Source: JAWXCB01 sp034440455
Lineage (GTDB): Bacteria > Bacteroidota > Bacteroidia > Chitinophagales > CAIOSU01
Reading direction: 5' to 3'
Assembly: GCA_034440455.1 (NCBI GenBank)
Contig: JAWXCB010000002.1
Coordinates: 1 to 64,000 of the forward strand
DNA length: 64,000 nucleotides
Shown here: in pieces, positions 28,130 through 37,129 of the stretch
Position numbering within the stretch: the first letter of the stretch is position 1
Layout of the letters: every line of letters begins with the position of its first letter
Translations under genes and position numbers: made by a program
Notes under the pieces: generated by a model
The model's input: only the letters and a program-made list of their open reading frames with translations
Databases searched by the model: none
Told to the model about the DNA's origin: nothing

Positions 28130-28159
28130 TGAAAATAGGGAAAATGTGCGGGAAAGCAA
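28130..28159 (-). promoter_or_regulatory. Candidate promoter of the first giant type B gene
   Basis: On the minus strand TTG (28159-28157) is followed after 19 bases by TATTTTCA (28137-28130), 25 bases before the ATG. The same TATTTTCA stands exactly 25 bases before the ATG of the paralogue (34715-34722), which supports both. Confidence 0.48.
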
Positions 28160-28251
28160 TAATTGTGACACGCTAAAAGACAATGCGAATCCCTCTCATG
28201 TGAAGTTTGGCAGGAAAACAACCACTAATGTGAATCCTATATTTTTGGTGG

Positions 28252-29343
28252 ATGAATATTACAGGCGAGATAACAGGAATAAAATACAAGCCATTTTTAA
28301 CAGATGAACTTCAAAAAATTGAAGCTGCCAATTTTGACATTAACTAAGTTCCGACTGCCTGCATAATAACTGACGGAAAACATTCCTTCGCAATTTCAAA
28401 GTGGGTATCACCCAAGCGAACCCGTTCATATCCATACGAAAGGGTTTATAACACGCTCAACATTTCAAAAAAGATAACCGTAATTCCAATCGTTAAAGAT
28501 GAAGGCGCAGCAGGCGACAGAGATTTTATTCAGTGGGATACAGTTTCATTGATGTCGTTGCTGGATGTGTTCGTGATTTTCGCCTACTACAAAAAAGCAG
28601 ACAAATCAGGCAGTAAAATCACTAAGCAGCAGTATGACAATAAATATGTGCTTTCAAAAATCAAAGAGATTGAACAGTATCATAGTTCTGCTTTGCATTG
28701 GAATTTAAACGAGTTGAACGCTAACTTGCACAGCATCATTGAAAAAGTAAAATCTTCTTATAAGGAAATAGAAAAATCCACAGGCGTAAAACTTCATGGC
28801 TTCAATGGACTTGAGAATTTTCAAAACAAAATCGGGAAAGATGTTTCAGCATTTATGAAATTTTCAAGAGGCAAAGCTGAAAAAGCTCAATCCAGGGAAT
28901 TTGTTACTGTGCAGCCGAAAGAAAGTTTATCCACTTTAACGAAAGCGAAAATTACTATTACAAATTATCTCGGAGGGCAGTACTTCTTTACTGTTGACGA
29001 GATAAAACTCATAAATGAGAAGCTGCTTTTAATTGAAGGCAAACATAGTGCACATGCTATACTGCCAAGTAAAGGCGACATCAAAGACGGTTTGCTAAAA
29101 ATGATTTTGTATTGCAATCTCACTGAGACAAAAGTGAACGGGAAGAAAATAAGCAGTGAGCCTGTTTTAGAGCTAACATCTGCGAAACTAAAAGGGGCAA
29201 TCCGTTCAGGTTCATCTTTAAAAGAGGTAGAAAACTTTTTGATGAAAAATAAATTTTCAGTTGTTCAAAAAAAGTTGGTAACAACTCTACTCAAGGAAAC
29301 GAAAATCAATAGATTTACTTTGAGCATCAAAGAGGCAAAATGA
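28252..29343 (+). pseudogene. Type II restriction endonuclease-like gene with an in-frame stop
   Basis: From the ATG at 28252 the frame reads MNITGEITGIKYKPFLTDEL to FDIN and meets TAA at 28345-28347. The same frame continues without shift as VPTACIITDGKHSFAISKWV and on to 29343, so one base change explains the break. The intact gene would encode 363 residues. The fold looks PD-(D/E)xK-like: DFIQWDTVSLMSLLDV could hold the Asp, and LLLIEGKHSAHAI has an ExK. The DNA adenine methylase follows with an ATGA overlap, so this is the R half of an R-M pair. A shorter protein could start at an internal codon near 28549, but would lose about 100 conserved-looking residues. The region is more A+T-rich than its neighbours. 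Confidence 0.72.
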
Positions 29344-30230
29344 TAAAAAGTCCGTTAAGATACCCCGGAGGTAAAAGCAGAGCAGTGGATTTAATTTCTA
29401 CGCTTGTCCCCGATTTTGAAGAATTCAGAGAACCTTTTTTAGGCGGGGGATCCATCTTCATTTATCTCAAGCAAAAATTTCCGAACAGAAAGTTTTGGGT
29501 GAATGATTTGTATCTGGAATTATTCAAGTTTTGGGAGATGAGCCAGAGAAATGTTGATGCGGTGATTGAAAAAGTGTATGAATGGAGAAATCAATTTACA
29601 GAGGGAAAACAATTGCACAGGTTTCTCACTGAAAATATTGCCGGATTTAATGACCTGGAAAAAGCAGCAGCATTTTTCATTTTCAATCGGATTACATTTT
29701 CAGGAACAACCGAAAGCGGAGGGTATAGTGAACAAGCCTTACAAGGAAGATTTACTGAAAGCAGCATTCAAAGATTAAAGCAATTCGGCAAAGTGATTAA
29801 CGAAACTCAAATCACAAATCTTGATTTTCAAAAAATAATTGAGGCAGACGGAGAGAATGTTTTCATTTTTTTAGACCCTCCGTATTACTCAGCGACTAAA
29901 TCTGCGCTCTATGGTAAGAATGGAAATCTGCATAAAGGTTTCGACCATATCCGCTTTGCAGAAACAATGAAAAACTGTAGGCATAATTGGCTTATCACGT
30001 ATGACGATAGCGAATATATCCGTAATCTGTTTTCATTTGCCTTCACTATTGAGTGGGACTTAACTTACGGAATGAGAAATGTCACTGCTACTTCTGACCA
30101 AACCGGAAAGGAGCTTTTCATTTCAAACTATCTAAAAAAATTGCCGAAACAAATCGCGCAAGAAAGTCAGTTCACTTTATTTGAGCCAAAGGGAAACTAC
30201 AAATCACCAAAAGAGGAAATAACATCTTAG
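29340..30230 (+). CDS. D12-class DNA adenine N6-methyltransferase
   Basis: This 296-residue Dam/MboI-type enzyme methylates adenine in a short DNA site. It has the SAM-binding motif near the N-terminus (SPLRYPGGKSRAV), the REPFLGGGSIF strand, the catalytic motif IV as FIFLDPPYYSATKSALYG, and NWLITYDD late in the domain. It overlaps the endonuclease frame by four bases (ATGA), so methylase translation may depend on ribosomes finishing that frame. The methylase looks intact although its partner is interrupted, a common path of R-M decay because loss of the methylase first would be lethal. The pair sits between two giant paralogous genes, which suggests insertion. Confidence 0.88.
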   Translation: MIKSPLRYPGGKSRAVDLISTLVPDFEEFREPFLGGGSIFIYLKQKFPNRKFWVNDLYLELFKFWEMSQRNVDAVIEKVYEWRNQFTEGKQLHRFLTENIAGFNDLEKAAAFFIFNRITFSGTTESGGYSEQALQGRFTESSIQRLKQFGKVINETQITNLDFQKIIEADGENVFIFLDPPYYSATKSALYGKNGNLHKGFDHIRFAETMKNCRHNWLITYDDSEYIRNLFSFAFTIEWDLTYGMRNVTATSDQTGKELFISNYLKKLPKQIAQESQFTLFEPKGNYKSPKEEITS

Positions 30231-30246
30231 TGGTAATTCGCGGAAC

Positions 30247-33200
30247 CTACCTTATCAGCGTCACGCTTCCCGAATGCACTGTTTCTTTCGCATCATGCAG
30301 ATTCAAAATGTAGTAGTAAGTTGCTGAAGGCAACGCTCCCTCTTTTTTAGAAATACCATCCCAGTCATTCAGATAAGGCTGCGCTTCAAACACAACATTT
30401 CCCCAGCGATTAAAAATCTGCAATTCATTATCGGGATAGTTTTCTAACCCGTCAATTATCCAGGTGTCATTTGTGCCATCGCCATTCGGAGAAAAGACAT
30501 CATAGATAATCAGCGTATCGCACTCGATAAGCCCGCTGCTGTCCACATGCACCACTACCGTGTCTGTTCCGGTGCAATCATTTTCATCCGTAACGGTAAG
30601 CGAATAAATGCCTGCCGCAATATTTGTCAATGAAGAAGTAGTTGCCTGTGTATTCCAGAGATAACTATACGGCTCGGTGCCGCCCGAAACCGTTGTGGCA
30701 ATGGAGCCGTCTTCCTTGTCGGGACACGAAGCATCAATCACGGTTGATAAAATCGAGAGACCGTTCCCTGCGGCAACCGAAGCCGTGTCATAGCGCAGGC
30801 AGTTGAGTGAATCGCTCACGGTCACACTGTAACTTCCGGGCGCGATATTAATGATTGAAGCAGTTGAATCGCCCGTGCTCCATACATAACTATAAGGCGG
30901 AGTTGTTCCGTCAACAAGATTCACCGTAACACTTCCGCTTGCAGCGCCATCACATGCAGCATTTGTAACAACCATTTCAACAGAATAGATGGAAGCGGCT
31001 TCAAGTGAAATTGCTGTATCCGCCACGCAGCCATTCGCATCGGTTACGGTTGCGGTGTAAATGCCGGGCGCAAGGTCAGTGAGGCTTAGACCTGTTGAGT
31101 CATTGCTCCATATCGCGGTGTAGGGCGCTGTGCCTCCAAAAGGATTCAGCTTAATGCCGCCTTCATTGCCGCTATTGCACAATACACTTGTGATGCTCGC
31201 AGTGAACGTCATTACTGAAGGCGCACTCACCGTTGCCGTTGCTGCTACTGTACAAATGTTATCATCAGTAACAGTAACAGTGTATGTTCCTGCGGCAACA
31301 CCCGTAAGATTCGCATTGGATGTTCCGTTGCTCCAGTTGTAAGAAAAAGGAGCAGCGCCACCGGAAATAATAGAAGTAATGCCGCCATCAGCAACGCCCT
31401 GACATGATGCAGAATCAGCAACAAGCGAAATCGAAAAACTGCCCGGAGCATTCACGGTGTAAGTAGCTGTTTGCGAGCAGCTATTATTATCCGTCACCGT
31501 AACGCTGTAATTGCTTGCAGGGATTCCGTTTAAATCTTCCGACACATTACCGCTCGACCAGTTGATGATATAAGGCAGCGTACCGCCCGTTATCGTTTGG
31601 TCAATAGCGCCCGAAGGCACGCCACATCCGGCATCTGTCACCACGCCCGTAACAACAAGAGCCGCAGGCTCGTTAATGGTAGCGTTGAAAATTGAAATGC
31701 AGTTCAGCGCATCAATAACGGTAACGGAATAATTGTCGCCATCCAATCCTGAAATATCTTCTGTGATAGCGCCATTTGACCAATCAAAATCATAAGGAGG
31801 AGAGCCTCCGCTCACGGCAATACCAATTGCGCCATCATTCGCCCCGAAGCACGAAACATTAACAAGCGAATTTTGAGTAATGGTCGGTCCTCCGGTAGAT
31901 GAAACTGTTACCGATGCCGTTGCGGAACAGTTGTTTCCATCGCGCACTGTTACAGAATAATTACCGGGAGCCAAGCCGCTGATAGAAGCAGTTATTGCAG
32001 CGTTGCTCCACACATAAGTGTAAGCACCTGTTCCTCCACTTGCAGTGACTGATGCAGTGCCGTTATTTCCCGCACATGTTGCATCTGTCTTTGAGGCGCT
32101 TGCAGAAACAGCGGTGGGCGCAGTGATGGTGACACTTCCTGTGCCCGTGCATCCGTTTGCATCAGTGGCAAGCACGCCATAGCTGATTGCAGAAAGCCCG
32201 GTGCGCGTAGCTCCTGTAAAAGGACCCGGATTCCAGTTGAAAGTATATGGTCCCGTGCCGCCCGATGCGCTCATGGTTGCGCTGCCGTCATTTGCGCCAA
32301 AGCAAGTGAGGTTGCTTAGCGTTGAAACACTCACTGTGATAGTTGGACACACAAGCGTTGAGCAATTTGGCAAACCTGCCGCGCTGGTGAGGAGTAATTC
32401 ATTGATGCCGCTATCACGCACACGAATAGGGAATGTGCCGGGCGGTGTTGCGGTTGCTGTCGTTGCAAAAGTTGTCCATGTGGTGTCAGGCACTCCGGGA
32501 CACAGAGGTGAACAAATTCCAAAAAAACAAGCTGTACAGTTTTGAAACGGAACACCGCGTTGCCAGGTGTAAGGTCCGCTGCCTCCTGAAACAGTGTATT
32601 GACCATTCGGCTCTATGCATACTTCAAGCGTAGCGCAATCATTTATAACGATGGTTGTTACATCACTGCCGCAAGCCAACGTGTAGGTAATGGTATGTGT
32701 GCCGACACCTGCCACCGCAGGGCTAAATGTGCCGGTTGATGCGTTGGTGATACCGGTGCCGCTCCAGGTACCCCCGGCAGTGCCGCGCACTAAATTCACG
32801 GGAGCATCTGTGCTGCAAAATGGTCCTGCCGGACAAATCGTGGCATCGCAGCACGTCAAAGTAAAAGGCGCACATGCAGACATATTAATTGCCTGCACAT
32901 AGCCTGTTCTGCTGGAAGATGAATTATTTCCTGTTGTTCCTGTAACAATAATTTCACCGCTGTAACTCACCGTAACATCATAAACTCTGAAGGGAGTGGC
33001 AACAGAAGTTACGGGATTCAGATTCGAATCATATTTAATTACACGGTCGCCTGAGCCAACATACACGTTGCCGCAGTTGTCAATGTCAATCCCGCTGTTG
33101 CCTGTCTGGTTAACACCAAATGTAGCGGTACTTAATCCTCCGGGTATTGCGACAGAAGCAATCGGAAGTCCGGTTACAAGCGAGCGTTTATGCAGCGTAG

Positions 33201-34689
33201 TTCCGTTTTGAGTGTAAACGAATTGGTCGTTTGCGCGAATGGCGCAGATGCCCGAATTGCCATTGCTCGGACGATAGTTTTCGCATTTATATCCGAAGTT
33301 GTAGGTTGAATTTGTTTTGAAAAGCGGCTCTGAAGAACAAGCGCTTACATTTTGATTAATCGCTCCGATGGTATCAAGCACGAGAAAATAATATTTCGCA
33401 TTGCGCGAAGAAGTGATCGCCCGCACTTCATTAATATCATTAATCAAAAACCCCGGGCGTTGACTTGCAACATCAATGGAGCCAATAACATTTCCATTTG
33501 TGGTATTGATGTCGAAAATTGTTCCATGACTTCCGGCAGGAGGAAAAAAGCTAAGCGTGGTTCCGCCCACCACCAATCGCGTTTGGTCGCAATTGAATTG
33601 TACGCTCCAATATTCCGTAGCGGGAAAAATAGAACCTGTAACGCTCCAGACTAATCCTCCGGCAGTATTTACTTTAACCAAAGCGGCATTTGAGCCGTTG
33701 GTCACGTAACTGTTTCCAGCCAAATCGGTTGCCAGCGTTCCGAGCCAGTCGCCCGCAGTTGTGTCCCATGGCGTGTTGTAAGTCCATTGCAACGTGCCGG
33801 TTGAATTATATTTCCGCAAACGCATGGGCGCATCACCTGCGATAATATACGCGTTACCTGATGCGTCTTTCTCACATTCCCAAACGCCATTTGAATTGGA
33901 CAGAGCAGGCGTTTGCACCCACGGGTCTATCACTACCGTTTTTGAACGATTATAATTTCCAAGCTGAAAAGAGATGGTGTTATCGTGTTGAATGAATTGC
34001 GATGGGATGCTTTCGGAATTATTCTGCGCATAAAATGTTACGGGCGCGTGTTCAATAATCGCCCCTTTGAATGTGGGGAGAATAACTCTTCCCGCGCTGT
34101 TGATGCTCAGTTGTGTTGCATCATTGTATTTCATTTTCACTTGCGAAGCATCAGCACCGGGATGCAAAATCACAGAATATTTAATGCCGATTTCAGGATG
34201 AAAAACATATTCCACATCAATGTTCGGATAGAGGTTTTTATACACCAATTTCTTATAGCCCCGGATGTCGTTATAGGTGTAAGCGGAAGATTTATCGGCA
34301 GTAAGGAAGGAGTAGGTGGAATAATCGCTCACTTTATCTTCCCCCTTCAACGCGACATTCGGATTAGCTCCTTCCCAAGTAAAATGCTTTACTTCATAGC
34401 GTTTGGAATATTTTGGAATATTCGGGTCCCCCTTTTTCCTGCCGGGCGTTCTGAATTTTTCTTCAAAATAATAAGTGACGCCTTGCTTCGTGAAAAAAAT
34501 CTGCATTGTTCCGTTGTCAACGGCATACAGAATTTCAGAGCCGGACTGTTTATTTCTGCCGTCAAACTGTCCCTTGTTTTCGATGAAGCGCATGTCGGCT
34601 TCATTGGAGGCAGTCCAGCTAACGGGTGATTGTTGGGCAAACAATGCTGCGTGAAACAGGAAAAAATAAGCGGTGAGGAGTTTTTTCAT
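30247..34689 (-). CDS. Giant surface protein with SprB repeats and T9SS type B domain (paralogue)
   Basis: This 1480-residue protein starts at 34689 with MKKLLTAYFFLFHAALFAQ. The layout mirrors the protein at 23398-28104: DUF7948-like module (MRFIENKGQFDGRNKQSGS), propeller-like region, then an Ig-like block (GGTWSGTGITNASTGTFSP) and a Cys-rich segment, eight SprB repeats and a type B sorting domain (VFSPNGDGTNDTW, LQIFNRWGNVVFE, PSATYYYILNL). It has no PorP gene directly downstream; the R-M genes converge on it 16 bases away. The repeat third from the end is nearly identical to the equivalent repeat of the paralogue (SNDSTGLSLTDLAPGIY in both). It is probably a surface adhesin. Confidence 0.86.
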   Translation of the reverse strand: MKKLLTAYFFLFHAALFAQQSPVSWTASNEADMRFIENKGQFDGRNKQSGSEILYAVDNGTMQIFFTKQGVTYYFEEKFRTPGRKKGDPNIPKYSKRYEVKHFTWEGANPNVALKGEDKVSDYSTYSFLTADKSSAYTYNDIRGYKKLVYKNLYPNIDVEYVFHPEIGIKYSVILHPGADASQVKMKYNDATQLSINSAGRVILPTFKGAIIEHAPVTFYAQNNSESIPSQFIQHDNTISFQLGNYNRSKTVVIDPWVQTPALSNSNGVWECEKDASGNAYIIAGDAPMRLRKYNSTGTLQWTYNTPWDTTAGDWLGTLATDLAGNSYVTNGSNAALVKVNTAGGLVWSVTGSIFPATEYWSVQFNCDQTRLVVGGTTLSFFPPAGSHGTIFDINTTNGNVIGSIDVASQRPGFLINDINEVRAITSSRNAKYYFLVLDTIGAINQNVSACSSEPLFKTNSTYNFGYKCENYRPSNGNSGICAIRANDQFVYTQNGTTLHKRSLVTGLPIASVAIPGGLSTATFGVNQTGNSGIDIDNCGNVYVGSGDRVIKYDSNLNPVTSVATPFRVYDVTVSYSGEIIVTGTTGNNSSSSRTGYVQAINMSACAPFTLTCCDATICPAGPFCSTDAPVNLVRGTAGGTWSGTGITNASTGTFSPAVAGVGTHTITYTLACGSDVTTIVINDCATLEVCIEPNGQYTVSGGSGPYTWQRGVPFQNCTACFFGICSPLCPGVPDTTWTTFATTATATPPGTFPIRVRDSGINELLLTSAAGLPNCSTLVCPTITVSVSTLSNLTCFGANDGSATMSASGGTGPYTFNWNPGPFTGATRTGLSAISYGVLATDANGCTGTGSVTITAPTAVSASASKTDATCAGNNGTASVTASGGTGAYTYVWSNAAITASISGLAPGNYSVTVRDGNNCSATASVTVSSTGGPTITQNSLVNVSCFGANDGAIGIAVSGGSPPYDFDWSNGAITEDISGLDGDNYSVTVIDALNCISIFNATINEPAALVVTGVVTDAGCGVPSGAIDQTITGGTLPYIINWSSGNVSEDLNGIPASNYSVTVTDNNSCSQTATYTVNAPGSFSISLVADSASCQGVADGGITSIISGGAAPFSYNWSNGTSNANLTGVAAGTYTVTVTDDNICTVAATATVSAPSVMTFTASITSVLCNSGNEGGIKLNPFGGTAPYTAIWSNDSTGLSLTDLAPGIYTATVTDANGCVADTAISLEAASIYSVEMVVTNAACDGAASGSVTVNLVDGTTPPYSYVWSTGDSTASIINIAPGSYSVTVSDSLNCLRYDTASVAAGNGLSILSTVIDASCPDKEDGSIATTVSGGTEPYSYLWNTQATTSSLTNIAAGIYSLTVTDENDCTGTDTVVVHVDSSGLIECDTLIIYDVFSPNGDGTNDTWIIDGLENYPDNELQIFNRWGNVVFEAQPYLNDWDGISKKEGALPSATYYYILNLHDAKETVHSGSVTLIR

Positions 34690-34714
34690 AACACGAAAAA
34701 TTGAAATTGGGGGT

Positions 34715-34722
34715 TGAAAATA
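34715..34722 (-). promoter_or_regulatory. Candidate -7 element of the second giant type B gene
   Basis: TATTTTCA on the minus strand stands 25 bases before the ATG, the same sequence and distance as in the paralogue. A CTG, not TTG, lies at the -33 distance. Confidence 0.42.
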
Positions 34723-34815
34723 CGGAAAATCCCGTGTCAAACAGCATTTCGGCAAGATGCAGCGCTTATCAAAAATCAATACGAAGATTTAATGCGCATC
34801 AATCACAGAATAAGA

Positions 34816-34846
34816 TTGCAAAACACTTCCCCTTTTTCTAACTTAG
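34816..34846 (+). promoter_or_regulatory. Candidate promoter of the type B cargo/PorP/PorE-like operon
   Basis: TTG (34816-34818), a 20-base spacer and TAACTTAG (34839-34846) match the Bacteroidota pattern apart from one base. It leaves a leader of about 60 bases before the ATG at 34912, the first gene of a tightly packed three-gene operon. Confidence 0.48.
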
Positions 34847-34911
34847 CCAACTTGCATTTTCAGGTGATTTTTCGGGTTTCCGAGTATCCCATTACAGTTT
34901 GCGATTAATTC

Positions 34912-37128
34912 ATGCTAATAAAGGTACGCCATCGCTTTTTTTATGACTTTCCTGTTGGGAAAACGCTTGCTTTTTGCCTGCTGTTGGCTTTGTCGTTTCA
35001 ACTGGATGCCCAAACGGATTCCCGATTTTTTATAAATGGTGCAACTGTAATCGTAAAGGACTCCACGCATTTCCTCATCAAATCATCTTTGGGAAATGGC
35101 TTGCTGCGCAACGGAGGAAAACTGGTAAACGAAAGTGACATTATCATTGAGGGAAATTTTGAAAATTTGGCAAGTAATGATACCACAATCGCAGTCAGTG
35201 ATGCCGGATTTTACGTATTAAAAAACTGGACGAACAACGGAGTTTTCGTTGCCGGGCAAAGCACGGTTTTTCTCACCGGGGCAAACCAAATCATTGGCGG
35301 AACAGCGCCTACTCCGTTTCACAATCTTACCTTGAACGGCACAGGTATCAAATCACTTGCGCAAAATGCCTTCGTTTCCGGCACACTGAATTTAAATGAT
35401 TTGGAACTTGCCACTGAAACACAAACGCTCACTATCACCAACACTGATTCGGGCGCCATTACACGCACCACAGGTTTTGTCAGCAGTCTGGATGGAGGCA
35501 TGTTGGAGCGCGAGATGAACGACTCAGTAGAATATTTTTATCCGCTTGGCTCATCAGTTGGAACATTGCGCTACCGCCCTTTGATTATCACGCCCTCTGA
35601 TTCTACTTTCGGAGTCGTAGGCGCACGTCTTGCAAATCTTGATGCGTCATTAGAAGGATATGACCGCAGCAACCGCAGCTCTGACATTTGCGGCATTAAC
35701 CAGAATTTTTATCATCAAATCGAAAGAACTCAGGGCATCAACCCTGTGAGCATTTCTATTTTTTACAATCCGCTGGAAGATGGTTTGTGGTCGCAGATTG
35801 CGCATTGGCAAAATGCTCCGCGCTGGGAACTTGCCGGACTTTCTACTGAAATTATTGACACGCAATTCAACTCGCTCACCATTGAAGGCTGGTCTGGTTT
35901 TTCTTTCCCCGTATTCGGACTGATGGTTCCGGCAACATTGCTTGACAGCACACAAACCGTCATCACGCATGTTTCCTGCAATGGCGAAGATGACGGCTCC
36001 ATCTGCGTTTCGTTTCCTCCGCTCACGGGCACACCTCCTTTTCATTACACTTGGTCAACAGGCGACACAACAAACTGTATCAACGACCTCATTGCAGGCA
36101 CCTATTTTCTCTCGGTAACGGATTCATTTAATTGCCCCAACATTTATTCATTCGATGTAACCGAGCCAAATCCGATTGATGTTACGGCTACTGTGACTGA
36201 TGTTTCGTGCAAAGGCGAGTCGGATGGAAGCATCTGCGCTACGGTATCGGGCGATTTTCCTCCTTTTGGTTATCAATGGTCGTTGCCGGGAAATAATAGT
36301 TGCCTTACTGGGCTTCCCGCAGGAACGTATGCGCTTACAGTAACAGATAGTATAGGTTGTCCTGAATCACTTTTTATTCCCGTTGATGAGCCTGATTTGT
36401 TAGTTGCGACAGATGAAGCAATCAATGTGACTTGCTTTGGATTTAATGACGGTCAGGCATTCGTTACCGTTACTGGCGGCACAGAACCTTACAATTATTT
36501 GTGGTCAAATTCCGACACGTTTGAAACTACAACAGATTTATCACCCGATACATACAGCGTAACTGTGACCGATGAAAACGGCTGCACCTCTATTGACGCT
36601 ATAAATATTAACCAACCGGATACCTTGAGTGTTACTGCGGGAAATGACACCACTACGTTTGTAGGATATTCCGTGACGCTTTACGTGGCAAATGTTGTGG
36701 GCGGAAACGGAAATGAAAATTACCAGTGGACTCCCGATACTGATGTTTCAAATCCGCAATCGTCTTCTACTTCCGCAACGCCTGATGTTACAACTACATT
36801 TACTGTAACTGTTACAGACGATAACGGCTGTGTTGCTTCCGATACGCTGCGTGTGCAGGTGGACGGAAATCTTTACATGTTTCCTGATGGCTTTGTACCC
36901 AATGGCAACAACAATATTTTTTCGCCTGTGATAAGTTCAACTGTAACGGTATTGAAATTGGAAATTTTCAATCGCTGGGGACAACTCGTTGGCAACGACC
37001 CTGGGGGTTGGGATGGAAAATATAAAGGCGAATTACAACCGATGGATACTTACGTGTATCAATCGGTTTTGCAATTACCTGACGGCACACAAAAAGCAGA
37101 ACGGGGAGATTTTATTTTGATTTGGTAA
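34912..37128 (+). CDS. Secreted SprB-repeat protein with T9SS type B sorting domain
   Basis: This 738-residue protein has a slightly long signal peptide (hydrophobic TLAFCLLLALSFQLDAQ). The first 345 residues are beta-rich and unfamiliar. Three SprB repeats follow (THVSCNGEDDGSI, TDVSCKGESDGSI, INVTCFGFNDGQA), then a PKD-like sandwich (NYQWTPDTDVSNPQ) and a type B sorting domain (MFPDGFVPNGNNNIFSP, LEIFNRWGQLVGN, MDTYVYQSVLQL). It heads an operon whose second gene is PorP/SprF and whose third is a PorE-like OmpA protein, so cargo, partner and envelope anchor lie together. Confidence 0.86.
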   Translation: MLIKVRHRFFYDFPVGKTLAFCLLLALSFQLDAQTDSRFFINGATVIVKDSTHFLIKSSLGNGLLRNGGKLVNESDIIIEGNFENLASNDTTIAVSDAGFYVLKNWTNNGVFVAGQSTVFLTGANQIIGGTAPTPFHNLTLNGTGIKSLAQNAFVSGTLNLNDLELATETQTLTITNTDSGAITRTTGFVSSLDGGMLEREMNDSVEYFYPLGSSVGTLRYRPLIITPSDSTFGVVGARLANLDASLEGYDRSNRSSDICGINQNFYHQIERTQGINPVSISIFYNPLEDGLWSQIAHWQNAPRWELAGLSTEIIDTQFNSLTIEGWSGFSFPVFGLMVPATLLDSTQTVITHVSCNGEDDGSICVSFPPLTGTPPFHYTWSTGDTTNCINDLIAGTYFLSVTDSFNCPNIYSFDVTEPNPIDVTATVTDVSCKGESDGSICATVSGDFPPFGYQWSLPGNNSCLTGLPAGTYALTVTDSIGCPESLFIPVDEPDLLVATDEAINVTCFGFNDGQAFVTVTGGTEPYNYLWSNSDTFETTTDLSPDTYSVTVTDENGCTSIDAININQPDTLSVTAGNDTTTFVGYSVTLYVANVVGGNGNENYQWTPDTDVSNPQSSSTSATPDVTTTFTVTVTDDNGCVASDTLRVQVDGNLYMFPDGFVPNGNNNIFSPVISSTVTVLKLEIFNRWGQLVGNDPGGWDGKYKGELQPMDTYVYQSVLQLPDGTQKAERGDFILIW

Positions 37129-37129
37129 A

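Noticed and set aside
33985..34629. 214-codon plus-strand frame opposite a giant type B gene
   Set aside because: It is antisense to the DUF7948-like module and has no recognisable protein features.
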